A DNA stretch of 64,000 nt from an uncultured Coriobacteriaceae bacterium (GTDB taxonomy: Bacteria > Actinomycetota > Coriobacteriia > Coriobacteriales > Atopobiaceae): the NCBI GenBank assembly GCA_902786015.1, contig CADAAU010000003.1:102855-166854 (forward strand). Reading direction: 5' to 3'. Each line of letters begins with the position of its first letter. Within the stretch, counting starts at the first letter, position 1. A program made the position numbers and the translations under genes. Under the pieces are notes generated by a model. That model ran no database searches. It was given only the letters and a program-made list of their open reading frames with translations, and had not been told where the DNA came from. Of the stretch, positions 9,148 through 17,080 are shown one piece after another.

Positions 9148-9225
9148 ATCCCATCTCATATTATTAGACCAGTGATAGAAGTTGGTGCGCCGCTGTGCGG
9201 CGCTGAAAGCAGAAAGGAAACGACC

Positions 9226-9891
9226 ATGGAGTTCTTCATCGACAGTGCCGATATCGAGGCCATTCGCGAGCTGTGCGAATACCTGCCTATTGATGGGGTG
9301 ACCACCAATCCCACCATCATCACCAAGAGCGGCAAGGAGCCGGAGCAGGTCTTTGCCGAGCTATGCGAGGTACTTACCGATGACCAGAAGATTATCGCCC
9401 AGGTCGTGAGCCTGGATTACGATGGTATCTTGGCCGAGGCCGAGAAGATCGCCCAGGTTCGCGGCGGCAAGAACATCGTCGTCAAGATCCCCGTCACCTG
9501 CGAGGGCCTGCGCGCCATCCCCGCCGTCAAGGCAAAGGGCATCTGCGTGCTCGCCACGGGAATCTACTCGCCCGACCAGGCGTTCTGGGCCGCCAAGGCC
9601 GGCGCGGATTATCTTGCGCCCTACGTCAACCGCATGTGCAACTACGGCGACGGCGTGGGCCAGGTCGCTGAGCTCGTCGAGACGCTTGCGGTCTACGGCT
9701 TCGAGGCAAAGGTGTGCGCCGCGAGCTTCAAGAACGTGGACCAGGTGCATCAGCTGCTGGCCGCTGGCGTGCCCGCCATCACCGTGGCTCCCGATGTCAT
9801 TCGCGCCATGGTCGCCCATCCCGGCACCGCCATCGCCATGGAGGAGTTTACGGCCAACTGGAAGAAGGCGTATGGACGCACGACTTTGTAG
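9226..9891 (+). CDS. fsa: fructose-6-phosphate aldolase / transaldolase-like (FSA/MipB family)
   Basis: A 221-residue class I aldolase of the small transaldolase family. The Schiff-base lysine is Lys87 in NIVVKIPVT; DGVTTNPTII and AGADYLAPYVNRM are family signatures. The start at 9226 follows AGAAAGGAAACGACC. FSA enzymes cleave 1-deoxyfructose-6-phosphate or fructose-6-phosphate to glyceraldehyde-3-phosphate plus hydroxyacetone or dihydroxyacetone. Position after the YbiW-like enzyme suggests the product of that enzyme is its substrate here. A general pentose-phosphate transaldolase B role is the main alternative but the short length favours FSA. Confidence 0.9.
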   Translation: MEFFIDSADIEAIRELCEYLPIDGVTTNPTIITKSGKEPEQVFAELCEVLTDDQKIIAQVVSLDYDGILAEAEKIAQVRGGKNIVVKIPVTCEGLRAIPAVKAKGICVLATGIYSPDQAFWAAKAGADYLAPYVNRMCNYGDGVGQVAELVETLAVYGFEAKVCAASFKNVDQVHQLLAAGVPAITVAPDVIRAMVAHPGTAIAMEEFTANWKKAYGRTTL

Positions 9892-10036
9892 ACAGCCACC
9901 AGCAAAGAGCAGCCGCGAAACCTGTGGCAAGGGATAGAGCGTGGCGGAGGACGCATGGAAACGCCACCTTCTCGTTGAGTTGTGCACACTATGAGTTACG
10001 TGCCAGCGAAATCGTGTTCAGAAAACCCGCGATGAG

Positions 10037-11215
10037 CTACGCGCTCCGGCTGCACGTCACTACGGTCTCCACATGTTTGGTGTGCGGAAACAGGTCTACG
10101 GGCACGATTCTCTCCACACGATAGCCGCCATCGCGCAGGATTGCGAGGTCGCGCACCTGAGTGACGGGGTTGCACGAGACGTATACCACGCGTTTGGGTG
10201 CAAGCCCTACGACTCCTTCCAAAAACGCAGGGGTTGAGCCGGCGCGAGGCGGGTCAAGAACTACGGCATCGAACTGCGCGGCACTCTGCTTGGCCATCCA
10301 TGTGGTGGCGTCGTCGCACACGAAGGAGCAGCGATTGTTCACGTGGTTGGCACGTGCGTTGCGGCGTGCGCATCCTACGGCATTGCTAACTTGTTCCACG
10401 CCTACGACGTGCAAATCGCACTCTTTGGCATGTGCCGCACACAAGCCTATGGTGCCGGTCCCACAGTAAGCATCCAACATCGACGTGGCGTCGCCGAGCC
10501 CCTCGATGGCGAGGGCATAGAGCACTTCGGTTTGCTCGGGATTCGTCTGATAAAAGCTCGTCGGGCCTATTTCGAACTCGCACCCCAACAGGCGATCGTG
10601 CATGATTCCAGGCCCCCAAAGCGTGTGGTTGCGTGTGCCCAGAATCGCATTCGTGCGGCGGTCGTTGACGTTTTGGACGATGGACGAGATTCGCGGATGC
10701 AACGCACGCATGCGCTGCACGAACTGCGCGGCATGCGGAAGCTTGGACCCGTTGGTCACGATGGTAAGGAGCACATCGTTCGTGGCGTATCCCATACGTA
10801 CCACTGCATGTCGAAGCACCCCACGGCCGCGATCCTCATCATAGGCCGATATGTGTAGCTCGTCAGCAATGCGCGCCACGTCACGAAGCACGCTGCGAGC
10901 CTCGGGTGCTTCCACGAGGCATTCCTTGCAATACACGATACGGTGAGAGCCCCGCTCGTAAAACCCGCAGCGCATCCTGTTGCCCGTGGCTCGTGACCCG
11001 GGCGCAAACGGCGTCGCAGCCTTGTGGCGGTACGCGAGGGGCTCTTGCATCCCGCGGACCGGCTCGACCGTCGCCCCGTCTTGCTCGGTGACCCGTGCAA
11101 AGAGCTCCTTCATGGACTCGTGCTTTCGGCGCAGCTGAAGCTCGTACGGCACGGCCAAAAGCTCGCACCCACCGCACCTCCGTGCAATGGAACATGTAAA
11201 CGTCTTGTAACTCAT
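10037..11215 (-). CDS. 23S rRNA/tRNA (uracil-5-)-methyltransferase, RlmD/RlmCD/TrmA family
   Basis: SAM-dependent m5U methyltransferase. The N-terminus has CX5CX2C (CSIARRCGGC) and a later CKEC, together enough for the [4Fe-4S] cluster typical of RlmD-type enzymes. SFYQTNPEQTE, the DAYCGTGTIGL SAM loop, VVLDPPRAG and the catalytic VSCNP complete the fold. There is no clear N-terminal TRAM domain. The start at 11215 gives the usual short lead before the cluster but its AGGAT is only 4 nt upstream; ATG at 11233 is an alternative. Which uridine is modified cannot be read from sequence. Confidence 0.88.
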   Translation of the reverse strand: MSYKTFTCSIARRCGGCELLAVPYELQLRRKHESMKELFARVTEQDGATVEPVRGMQEPLAYRHKAATPFAPGSRATGNRMRCGFYERGSHRIVYCKECLVEAPEARSVLRDVARIADELHISAYDEDRGRGVLRHAVVRMGYATNDVLLTIVTNGSKLPHAAQFVQRMRALHPRISSIVQNVNDRRTNAILGTRNHTLWGPGIMHDRLLGCEFEIGPTSFYQTNPEQTEVLYALAIEGLGDATSMLDAYCGTGTIGLCAAHAKECDLHVVGVEQVSNAVGCARRNARANHVNNRCSFVCDDATTWMAKQSAAQFDAVVLDPPRAGSTPAFLEGVVGLAPKRVVYVSCNPVTQVRDLAILRDGGYRVERIVPVDLFPHTKHVETVVTCSRSA

Positions 11216-11241
11216 ATCCTCAGTGTAACGCATTCGACTCG

Positions 11242-11264
11242 GCAAAACATCGTGCGGATGTTTT
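11242..11264. repeat. perfect hairpin upstream of the methyltransferase gene
   Basis: CAAAACATC and GATGTTTTG flank GTGCG, 27 bp before the minus-strand start. It could be an operator or a leader hairpin. No T-run on the gene's strand. Confidence 0.4.
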
Positions 11265-11395
11265 GACAGAACTGATGGAAATTACAGCAAGGAAATAAAC
11301 ACACAGGTCAGAAATTGAACACGCGTCCTAAAATGAGTAAAATGGCTAATTGCCGTTAGATGTTCGCCTTACGTTCAATATAAGGATGAATACCC

Positions 11396-12115
11396 ATGAT
11401 AAACGTAATGATTGTGGATGACGAAGCCCCAGCTCGATCGGAACTGCGCTACCTGCTCGAAGAGACGGGTCGCGTAGGAAACATCGTCGAAGCAGCCAGT
11501 GCGCGCGAGGCCGTAGAGCGTCTGATGGAAAACCGTGCGGATGCCATGTTCCTCGACATCTCCATGCCCAAGACCAGTGGCATGCAGCTTGCCGAGGCAC
11601 TTCATAAGCTCAAGAACCCTCCCGCAGTTGTCTTTGTTACAGCATACAGCGAATACGCGCTCGAGGCATTTGGCGTGGATGCGGTCGACTACCTCATGAA
11701 GCCAGTCGAAACTGCCCGTTTGGTGCAAGCGCTCGACAAGATTCAGGCACGAATCAAGCCCACGCGTCAAACAAAGCCGCCGGTGGAGCGTATCCCGGTC
11801 GAGAAGAGCGGTCGCAAGGTCTTGGTTCCTGTCGACAAAATCCGATACATCGAGGCCAAGGACGACTATTCTTGCATCTACACCGACACCGAGCGCTACC
11901 TTTCCACTATCTCGCTGGCTAAGCTCGAGGCAAAGCTCACGGATCACGGCTTCTTCCGCGTACATCGAGGCTACATCGTCAACCTCGCGTACGTCGAGGA
12001 TGTCGAAACGATCTCGAGTGGTATCTTGCAGCTCGGCATCAACGGCGTGGAAGGAAAGAAGATTTCAGTTTCACGGCGCCGTGTAGTGGCGCTCAAGCGA
12101 GCGTTGGGACTCTAG
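11396..12115 (+). CDS. LytTR-family response regulator
   Basis: A 239-residue DNA-binding response regulator. The receiver domain (about 1-120) has the acidic pair DDE at the start, phosphoacceptor Asp54 in MFLDISMP, a Thr in VTAYSEYALEAF and Lys in YLMKPVE. The LytTR output domain (about 135-237) includes RYIEAKDDYSCIYT and FFRVHRGYIVNL. AGGATG lies upstream of the ATG. No histidine kinase is adjacent, so it is an orphan in this window. Family members control surface, competence or virulence genes; the targets here are unknown. Confidence 0.9.
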   Translation: MINVMIVDDEAPARSELRYLLEETGRVGNIVEAASAREAVERLMENRADAMFLDISMPKTSGMQLAEALHKLKNPPAVVFVTAYSEYALEAFGVDAVDYLMKPVETARLVQALDKIQARIKPTRQTKPPVERIPVEKSGRKVLVPVDKIRYIEAKDDYSCIYTDTERYLSTISLAKLEAKLTDHGFFRVHRGYIVNLAYVEDVETISSGILQLGINGVEGKKISVSRRRVVALKRALGL

Positions 12116-12135
12116 CACATAACTTGGGGTTGGTT

Positions 12136-12660
12136 ATGCGATTTGACATCGTTTCCGATACGCACGGACGGCTTTCGAACAAGCTGCTCGAGGCGCTCAA
12201 GGGTGCCGATGCCATCATGCATGCGGGTGACTGCTGTTCATATGGGGATTATCAGACGCTGTGCAACATCGCGCCCATGAGCATGTGCCTCGGAAACAAC
12301 GATTGGGGCATGGACTATGGTCCTGACGTGCAACGGGTTACGCGTGTGTTTAAGTGCGGGTTGAGGTGGCAATTGTGCCATTACGAGGAGCGTCTGGATC
12401 TCGCGACCTGCGACATCGCAGTGTGTGGCCATTCTCATCGGCCGTTCGTGCACCGGGTGTCTAGTCCCGGTGGGCTGGGAACCGTGCTTGTCATAAATCC
12501 TGGTAGCCCCACGTTCCCGCGTACGGCAGAAGGACCTACCATCGCGCGCGTGATGGTAAACAATGGCTCGGTCGAAAGCGCCGAAATTGTTCGTATAGGC
12601 GAAGACGATGGCGATGGCGACGGCTGGAGCATCGCTCGACTGTTTCGCCGATTCAGCTAA
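12136..12660 (+). CDS. metallophosphoesterase, YfcE/MJ0936-type phosphodiesterase
   Basis: A 174-residue calcineurin-like phosphodiesterase. Metal-ligand motifs are present in order: SDTHGR, HAGDCCSYGD, LGNND, CGHSHRP and NPGSPTFPR. ATG at 12136 preferred over the TTG four codons upstream, although its GGGG ribosome site is weak. It follows the LytTR gene by 20 bp in the same direction and may be cotranscribed. Substrate unknown; YfcE-like enzymes act on phosphodiesters in vitro. Confidence 0.85.
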   Translation: MRFDIVSDTHGRLSNKLLEALKGADAIMHAGDCCSYGDYQTLCNIAPMSMCLGNNDWGMDYGPDVQRVTRVFKCGLRWQLCHYEERLDLATCDIAVCGHSHRPFVHRVSSPGGLGTVLVINPGSPTFPRTAEGPTIARVMVNNGSVESAEIVRIGEDDGDGDGWSIARLFRRFS

Positions 12661-12723
12661 ACAACAACGGCAGCGTACCCGTAGGAGCAACCCCTGCGGG
12701 CACGGAATCTGCAGATGGCGTCG

Positions 12724-13509
12724 CTAGTCTTCGTCTGCGCCTTCCTCGTCTTCCATCTTTGACGAGTTCTTCCACCTCATGTGGCGTGCCTTCATGGCGA
12801 GGGTGTTGTCGATGGCGCTTGGATGTGCCGGTTCCACATAGACGGGACTCTGCACAATCTCTTTGTGTTGGTCTGGTTCCGCGGGCATGAACATCGGGCA
12901 GAACACCTTGGTGTAGACGCCGATCCAGGCAAGCGAGACACAAAAGCCCGCAATGACGTCAGACGCATAGTGCACTCCGAGGTAGACGCGGCTCATGCCC
13001 ACCACCACGATAGTGCCGGCAAAGGCAAGGCAGCACGCCCAGCGCATGATGCGGTCACGCTCGTAGTGCCACACCATCCAGGCGCACAGACCATAGAACG
13101 CCATCGACACCATGGAATGTCCGGAGGGGAAGCTGTAGCCAACCTCCGAGATAAGGCGGAATCCGTCGGGACGAGGGCGATGCACGATGTACTTAAGCAC
13201 TTGGTTTATAAAGACCACGCACACCAGGTTTACGGCGGCGCACAGACCGGGTCGTCTGCCTGGGGCAAAGGCGGCCACCATGAGAAACATAGCCCCGATC
13301 ACTATGGGAGAAGAAAGGCTCGAGAATCCCTCCATAATGGAGGTCATCCACGGACGACGCAGCTTCAAAACAAAGAAATTGTAGGCATCGACATCGAGCT
13401 GCAGAATCTCGGTGGACCGAACGTTTTGCATAATGGCAAGAAACAGGATGATGGCGACTGAGGTCACAATGATGCGTCGCTCTGCCCAAATACGCTTTAG
13501 TATTGCCAT
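12724..13509 (-). CDS. PAP2-family membrane phosphatase
   Basis: Integral membrane phosphatase of 261 residues, likely acting on undecaprenyl pyrophosphate or phosphatidic/phosphatidylglycerol phosphates. The three PAP2 motifs are KYIVHRPRP, SFPSGHS and SRVYLGVHYASDV, lying between hydrophobic helices; a first helix follows RRIIVTS. The charged C-terminal tail, ending in acidic DEEGADED, is probably cytosolic. The start has a strong AGGAGGTG site. Which lipid it serves cannot be decided. Confidence 0.87.
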   Translation of the reverse strand: MAILKRIWAERRIIVTSVAIILFLAIMQNVRSTEILQLDVDAYNFFVLKLRRPWMTSIMEGFSSLSSPIVIGAMFLMVAAFAPGRRPGLCAAVNLVCVVFINQVLKYIVHRPRPDGFRLISEVGYSFPSGHSMVSMAFYGLCAWMVWHYERDRIMRWACCLAFAGTIVVVGMSRVYLGVHYASDVIAGFCVSLAWIGVYTKVFCPMFMPAEPDQHKEIVQSPVYVEPAHPSAIDNTLAMKARHMRWKNSSKMEDEEGADED

Positions 13510-13666
13510 TGTCGCACCTCCTTCTGCCTAGCATACCGTATTGGAGAGTTGCTTTTGCGCAAGTATGCGAGATATATGGGGATGTAGTATCAAATAATGA
13601 CAAAAAACGACACCCCGTGCGAAGGGCGCCGTTCTTGTCGGTGCTTCTTGAGCCAAGAAAACACTG

Positions 13667-13984
13667 TTACAGGTTTGCCTCAATCTCGGAGACGAGTGCG
13701 GCCTTGGGCATGTTACCCACCATGGTGTGCACAATTTCGCCGTTCTTAAACAGGATGAGTGTGGGAATCGACATGATCGAGAATCGCTGGGCGAGCTCGC
13801 CTTGCTCATCGACGTTGCACTTGTACACGTCCAAGCGGTCGGCCATCTCGGTTGCGACCTCCTCAACGATGGGACCAAGAGCGCGGCAAGGTCCGCACCA
13901 GCTTGCCCAGAAGTCAACGAGAACGGGTTTGGAAGCCTGTGCGACGTCGGTGTCGAATGAGGCAACCGTTAGTTCCTTAGCCAT
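13667..13984 (-). CDS. trxA: thioredoxin
   Basis: A 105-residue thioredoxin with the WCGPC active site (FWASWCGPCRAL), a cis-Pro in IPTLILFKNG and the standard length. The start at 13984 has AAAGGAC upstream; the longer open frame to 14188 has no ribosome site and is not homologous in pattern. Transcribed divergently from the UDG-like gene, sharing a 107-bp upstream region. Thiol-disulfide reduction in the cytosol. Confidence 0.95.
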   Translation of the reverse strand: MAKELTVASFDTDVAQASKPVLVDFWASWCGPCRALGPIVEEVATEMADRLDVYKCNVDEQGELAQRFSIMSIPTLILFKNGEIVHTMVGNMPKAALVSEIEANL

Positions 13985-14091
13985 AAAGCGTCCTTTCGTG
14001 CCCGACACAAAGGCGGGCGTTTCGGTTATCGTATACACATAAGACCCTTGTACCCACTTTTCGTCATCGATTACGCGAGGATTAAAAACAA

Positions 14092-14616
14092 ATGGCATAT
14101 GGTACTTTATCGCGTCTTTATGTAGAGAAAACCCGCACCGAACTGGATGACCTTGCGAGTCTCGGCATATTGGTGGTGGGAAACGCATTTTCGAGCGTAT
14201 TGCTCGTAAAGGGGCAACCGGGCGAGGTGGAACGGGCCGGCGGCTCGTTGTTGAGTGGAGCGGATGGTACGGCCTTGCGTGCGGCGCTCTTGAAGCTTGG
14301 GTACGCGCCTGAGGATTGGTGCGGCATGGCGTGTTGGCTAAAGACTGGCGAGCAGCTTTCCCCCGAACAGCTGCGACTTGCGGTCGCGACCCTCGACCCG
14401 GCGACGCTGGTTGCCTGCGACCGAGCGGCTGCGGAGCTCGTGAGAAACGCGTTCTTGGATGGACTGTTGGGCCTGGAGCTTGGGCGCGTGAGCATGGTGC
14501 GCGGCATGCGCGTGCTTAATCTCGGAGACTTCGAGGCGGCGCTCCAAAGCATGGATACCAAGCAGGTGATGTGGGCGCGCCTCAAGCAGATACCACCTCT
14601 TGGTGCTCCGTACTAG
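14092..14616 (+). CDS. uracil-DNA-glycosylase-like protein, degenerate motifs
   Basis: A 174-residue protein. LVKGQPGEVERAGGSLLSGA...LRAALLKLGY resembles the GEAPG..E...G.PF.G..G..L segment of family 4/5 uracil-DNA glycosylases, and LDPATLVACDRAAAELV resembles their conserved P..iv.lG..A strand-helix. The catalytic residues and the Fe-S cysteines of family 4 are not evident, so it may not cut DNA. The start at 14092 has AGGA 11 nt upstream. It precedes nadE in the same direction. This is a weak fold-level assignment. Confidence 0.45.
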   Translation: MAYGTLSRLYVEKTRTELDDLASLGILVVGNAFSSVLLVKGQPGEVERAGGSLLSGADGTALRAALLKLGYAPEDWCGMACWLKTGEQLSPEQLRLAVATLDPATLVACDRAAAELVRNAFLDGLLGLELGRVSMVRGMRVLNLGDFEAALQSMDTKQVMWARLKQIPPLGAPY

Positions 14617-14743
14617 GTCGCAGGTAGATTAGGCAGTGGGTGAAGTGATGGGAGTCGCCCTATTGCCTCTGCTTATACCTCACTGAAACGGACTGTTGCA
14701 TAGTACAATAAGCCCATTGGCTGTGACGACAGGGGAGGTATCC

Positions 14744-16651
14744 ATGCAGGACGGGTTCGTGAAGGTTGCGGTTCGCACGCCGCACGTGCGCGTGGCCGAT
14801 GTGGGCCACAATGTAGCCGTGTGTGTAGAGGCTGTGTGTGAGGCGGCCGATGCAGGAGCCAAGGTCATCGTTCTTCCCGAGCTGTGCGTCACGGGATACA
14901 CCTGCGAGGACTTGTTTTGGCAAGACGCGTTGATCGAGGCCGCCCAAAACGCCGTGAACACCATTGCCGAAGCCACATCGGCGCTCGACGCGCTCGTGTT
15001 TGTGGGGGCGCCTCTGGTGGTCCGTGGCAAGCTGTACAACTGCGCCGTTGCGCTGTGTGGCGGCGAGATTCTTGGCGTGGTGCCCAAGCGGTTTGTTCCG
15101 AACTATCACGAGTTCTATGAGGCGCGACATTTTGCGGCAGGTCCCCTAGACGTCACGCTCGAGTTCTGTGGTGGGTTGGGAGAAGTGCCGTTTGGAGCCA
15201 ACCAGCTCTTTGCGTGCGCAAGCCTCCCCGATCTCGTGGTCGCGGCAGAGGTGTGCGAGGACCTGTGGGCCCCGCAGCCTCCCAGCATCTCGCACGCGCT
15301 GGCGGGGGCAACGCTCATCGTGAACCTCTCGGCCTCCAATGCCATCGTGGGCAAGGCGGCCTATCGTCGAGACTTGGTTGTGGGGCAATCCGCGCGTCTG
15401 CTGTGCGCATACATGTATGCAAGTGCCGGGATGGGGGAGTCCACGACAGATGTGGTGTTTGCTGGTCATGACCTTATTGCCGAGAACGGAAGGCTGCTGG
15501 CGGAAGCCGTGCCCTTTGGCGATGGGTCTGCCACGACTGAGGTCGATGTGGCGCAGCTGGCTGCCGAGCGACGTCGCAACACCACGTTCGTGCCGAATGA
15601 CGACGGATACGTCGTGACAACGTTTGACCTCAAGGTCAAAGATACCGAGCTCACGCGCTTTGTTGACCCGCACCCGTTCGTTCCCAGCAACGATGCCGAG
15701 CGCGTGGCTCGCTGCGAGGATGTGTTTGCCATACAGGCATATGGTCTTGCAAAGCGGTTGCAACATACGCATGGGAAGTGTGCCGTCATCGGCATATCGG
15801 GTGGGCTGGACTCTACGCTTGCCGTCTTGGTGACCGTGCGTGCCTTTGACTTGGTGGGGCTCGACCGCAAGGGCATCATAGCCGTAACCATGCCGGGATT
15901 CGGTACCACAAGCCGCACGAAGGGCAATGCGACGACGCTTGCCGAGGCCTTGGGCGTGCAACTTCGTGAGGTGAACATTGCCGCGGCGGTCCGTCAGCAC
16001 TTTGCCGACATCGGGCACGACGAGTCGGTGCATGACGTCACCTACGAGAACTCTCAGGCCCGCGAGCGCACCCAAATCATCATGGACATCGCCAACCAGG
16101 AAGGCGGTCTGGTGGTGGGTACCGGCGACCTCTCTGAGCTGGCATTGGGATGGGCGACCTACAACGGTGATCACATGAGTATGTACGGCGTCAATGGAGG
16201 CGTGCCAAAGACACTGGTGAGGCATCTGGTGCGCTATGTTGCCGATACCTGCGGCAACGAGGTTGAATCTCGCGTGCTGTACGACGTGCTCGACACCCCC
16301 GTCTCGCCAGAGCTACTGCCCGCAAACGAGGACGGAACCATCGCCCAGCAGACGGAGGACCTCGTGGGACCGTACGAGCTGCACGACTTTGTGCTCTATG
16401 AGGTCCTGCGCCACGGGTCTCGCCCGCGCAAGGTGGAGCGACTTGCGCGGCGGGCGTTTGCCGGAGTGTATGACGACGAGACCATCCACAAGTGGCTGCG
16501 GACGTTCTATTGGCGATTCTTCGCCCAACAGTTCAAACGCAGCTGCTTGCCCGACGGTCCCAAGGTGGGTTCGGTGGCCGTAAGTCCGCGCGGTGACCTG
16601 CGTATGCCGAGTGACGCCCTCTCGACGCTCTGGCTTGCCGAGCTGGACTAG
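14744..16651 (+). CDS. nadE: glutamine-dependent NAD+ synthetase
   Basis: Amidates deamido-NAD+ to NAD+ with glutamine as nitrogen donor, in the cytosol. 635 residues: an N-terminal nitrilase-type glutaminase domain (catalytic Glu in LPELCVTGY, Lys in VVPKRFVPNYHEFYE, Cys in AEVCEDLW) and a C-terminal synthetase domain with the P-loop GISGGLDST, followed by ELALGWATYNGDHMSMYGVNGGV. ATG at 14744 chosen because AGGGGAGG lies just before it. Confidence 0.95.
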   Translation: MQDGFVKVAVRTPHVRVADVGHNVAVCVEAVCEAADAGAKVIVLPELCVTGYTCEDLFWQDALIEAAQNAVNTIAEATSALDALVFVGAPLVVRGKLYNCAVALCGGEILGVVPKRFVPNYHEFYEARHFAAGPLDVTLEFCGGLGEVPFGANQLFACASLPDLVVAAEVCEDLWAPQPPSISHALAGATLIVNLSASNAIVGKAAYRRDLVVGQSARLLCAYMYASAGMGESTTDVVFAGHDLIAENGRLLAEAVPFGDGSATTEVDVAQLAAERRRNTTFVPNDDGYVVTTFDLKVKDTELTRFVDPHPFVPSNDAERVARCEDVFAIQAYGLAKRLQHTHGKCAVIGISGGLDSTLAVLVTVRAFDLVGLDRKGIIAVTMPGFGTTSRTKGNATTLAEALGVQLREVNIAAAVRQHFADIGHDESVHDVTYENSQARERTQIIMDIANQEGGLVVGTGDLSELALGWATYNGDHMSMYGVNGGVPKTLVRHLVRYVADTCGNEVESRVLYDVLDTPVSPELLPANEDGTIAQQTEDLVGPYELHDFVLYEVLRHGSRPRKVERLARRAFAGVYDDETIHKWLRTFYWRFFAQQFKRSCLPDGPKVGSVAVSPRGDLRMPSDALSTLWLAELD

Positions 16652-16675
16652 CAAAACCTCCTTTTGACCATACGT

Positions 16676-16734
16676 CAAGCGATGGGGTACTCCCTTTTGC
16701 CTTACTTGGGCAAAGGGGAGTACCCCATCGCTTG
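16676..16734. repeat. REPIN-like inverted pair, family 1
   Basis: Two 26-bp arms (16676-16701 and 16709-16734) of the GCGATGGGG...CCCCTTTGCC repeat in inverted orientation around a 7-nt loop, with one mismatch. It lies 24 bp after nadE. Same arm as at 60897-60962, with singlets elsewhere. Confidence 0.85.
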
Positions 16735-16818
16735 GGTTCGGGGCAGATGAGTACGCATAGGTTATTCTAGTATTAAGGAAACTGATGTAGTATTCAGTAA
16801 AATTCTTGAGCAAATTGA

Positions 16819-16981
16819 GCGAGTGTACCCAAATTGTAAAAACGCGGTTCGCTATCTGGTCTTTTGTGGAGGCAAATGCATTTTGGGTACAGTCGTTATT
16901 TTATACAGTGTGCCCAAATTGTAATTGAGGGTATGTGTATGCTGGGAATATACAAAACGAAAACAATTTGGGTACACTCGC
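16819..16981. repeat. 163-bp four-arm palindromic element, copy A
   Basis: Ends are a perfect 19-bp inverted repeat (16819-16837 and 16963-16981). Two further arms lie inside: TTTTGGGTACA at 16881 and TGTGCCCAAATTGT at 16909, so the arm TGTACCCAAATTGT occurs four times in alternating orientation. The core TATTTTATACAGTG is at 16897, offset 78. Copies B (39548) and C (55864) have the same length, core and layout with different arms. No reading frame is evident. Confidence 0.8.
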
Positions 16982-17067
16982 GCCTCTCCCTTGCCAATCG
17001 GTCCTTTCAGCTTGCCCGCATTCGCGTGTTTCTGCGTGATGTTTTATGGGAGATGCAAATATGCTCG

Positions 17068-17073
17068 TATACT
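17068..17073 (+). promoter_or_regulatory. possible -10 box for a leaderless transcript
   Basis: TATACT ends 7 nt before the ATG at 17081, where no Shine-Dalgarno sequence is visible. This would put transcription start on the start codon. No convincing -35. Confidence 0.35.
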
Positions 17074-17080
17074 TATCCTC

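Noticed and set aside
9941..9967. GTGGCG/CGCCAC hairpin after the aldolase gene
   Set aside because: Six-base stem with a 15-nt loop and no T-run; chance level in this GC content.
12677..12698. CCCGTAGG/CCTGCGGG hairpin as a terminator of the phosphodiesterase gene
   Set aside because: Short stem and no T-run; left out.
16819..16981. The four-arm elements as CRISPR-like or attC sites
   Set aside because: Only one core per element, no repeat-spacer pattern, and no attC R'/R'' consensus (GTTRRRY).
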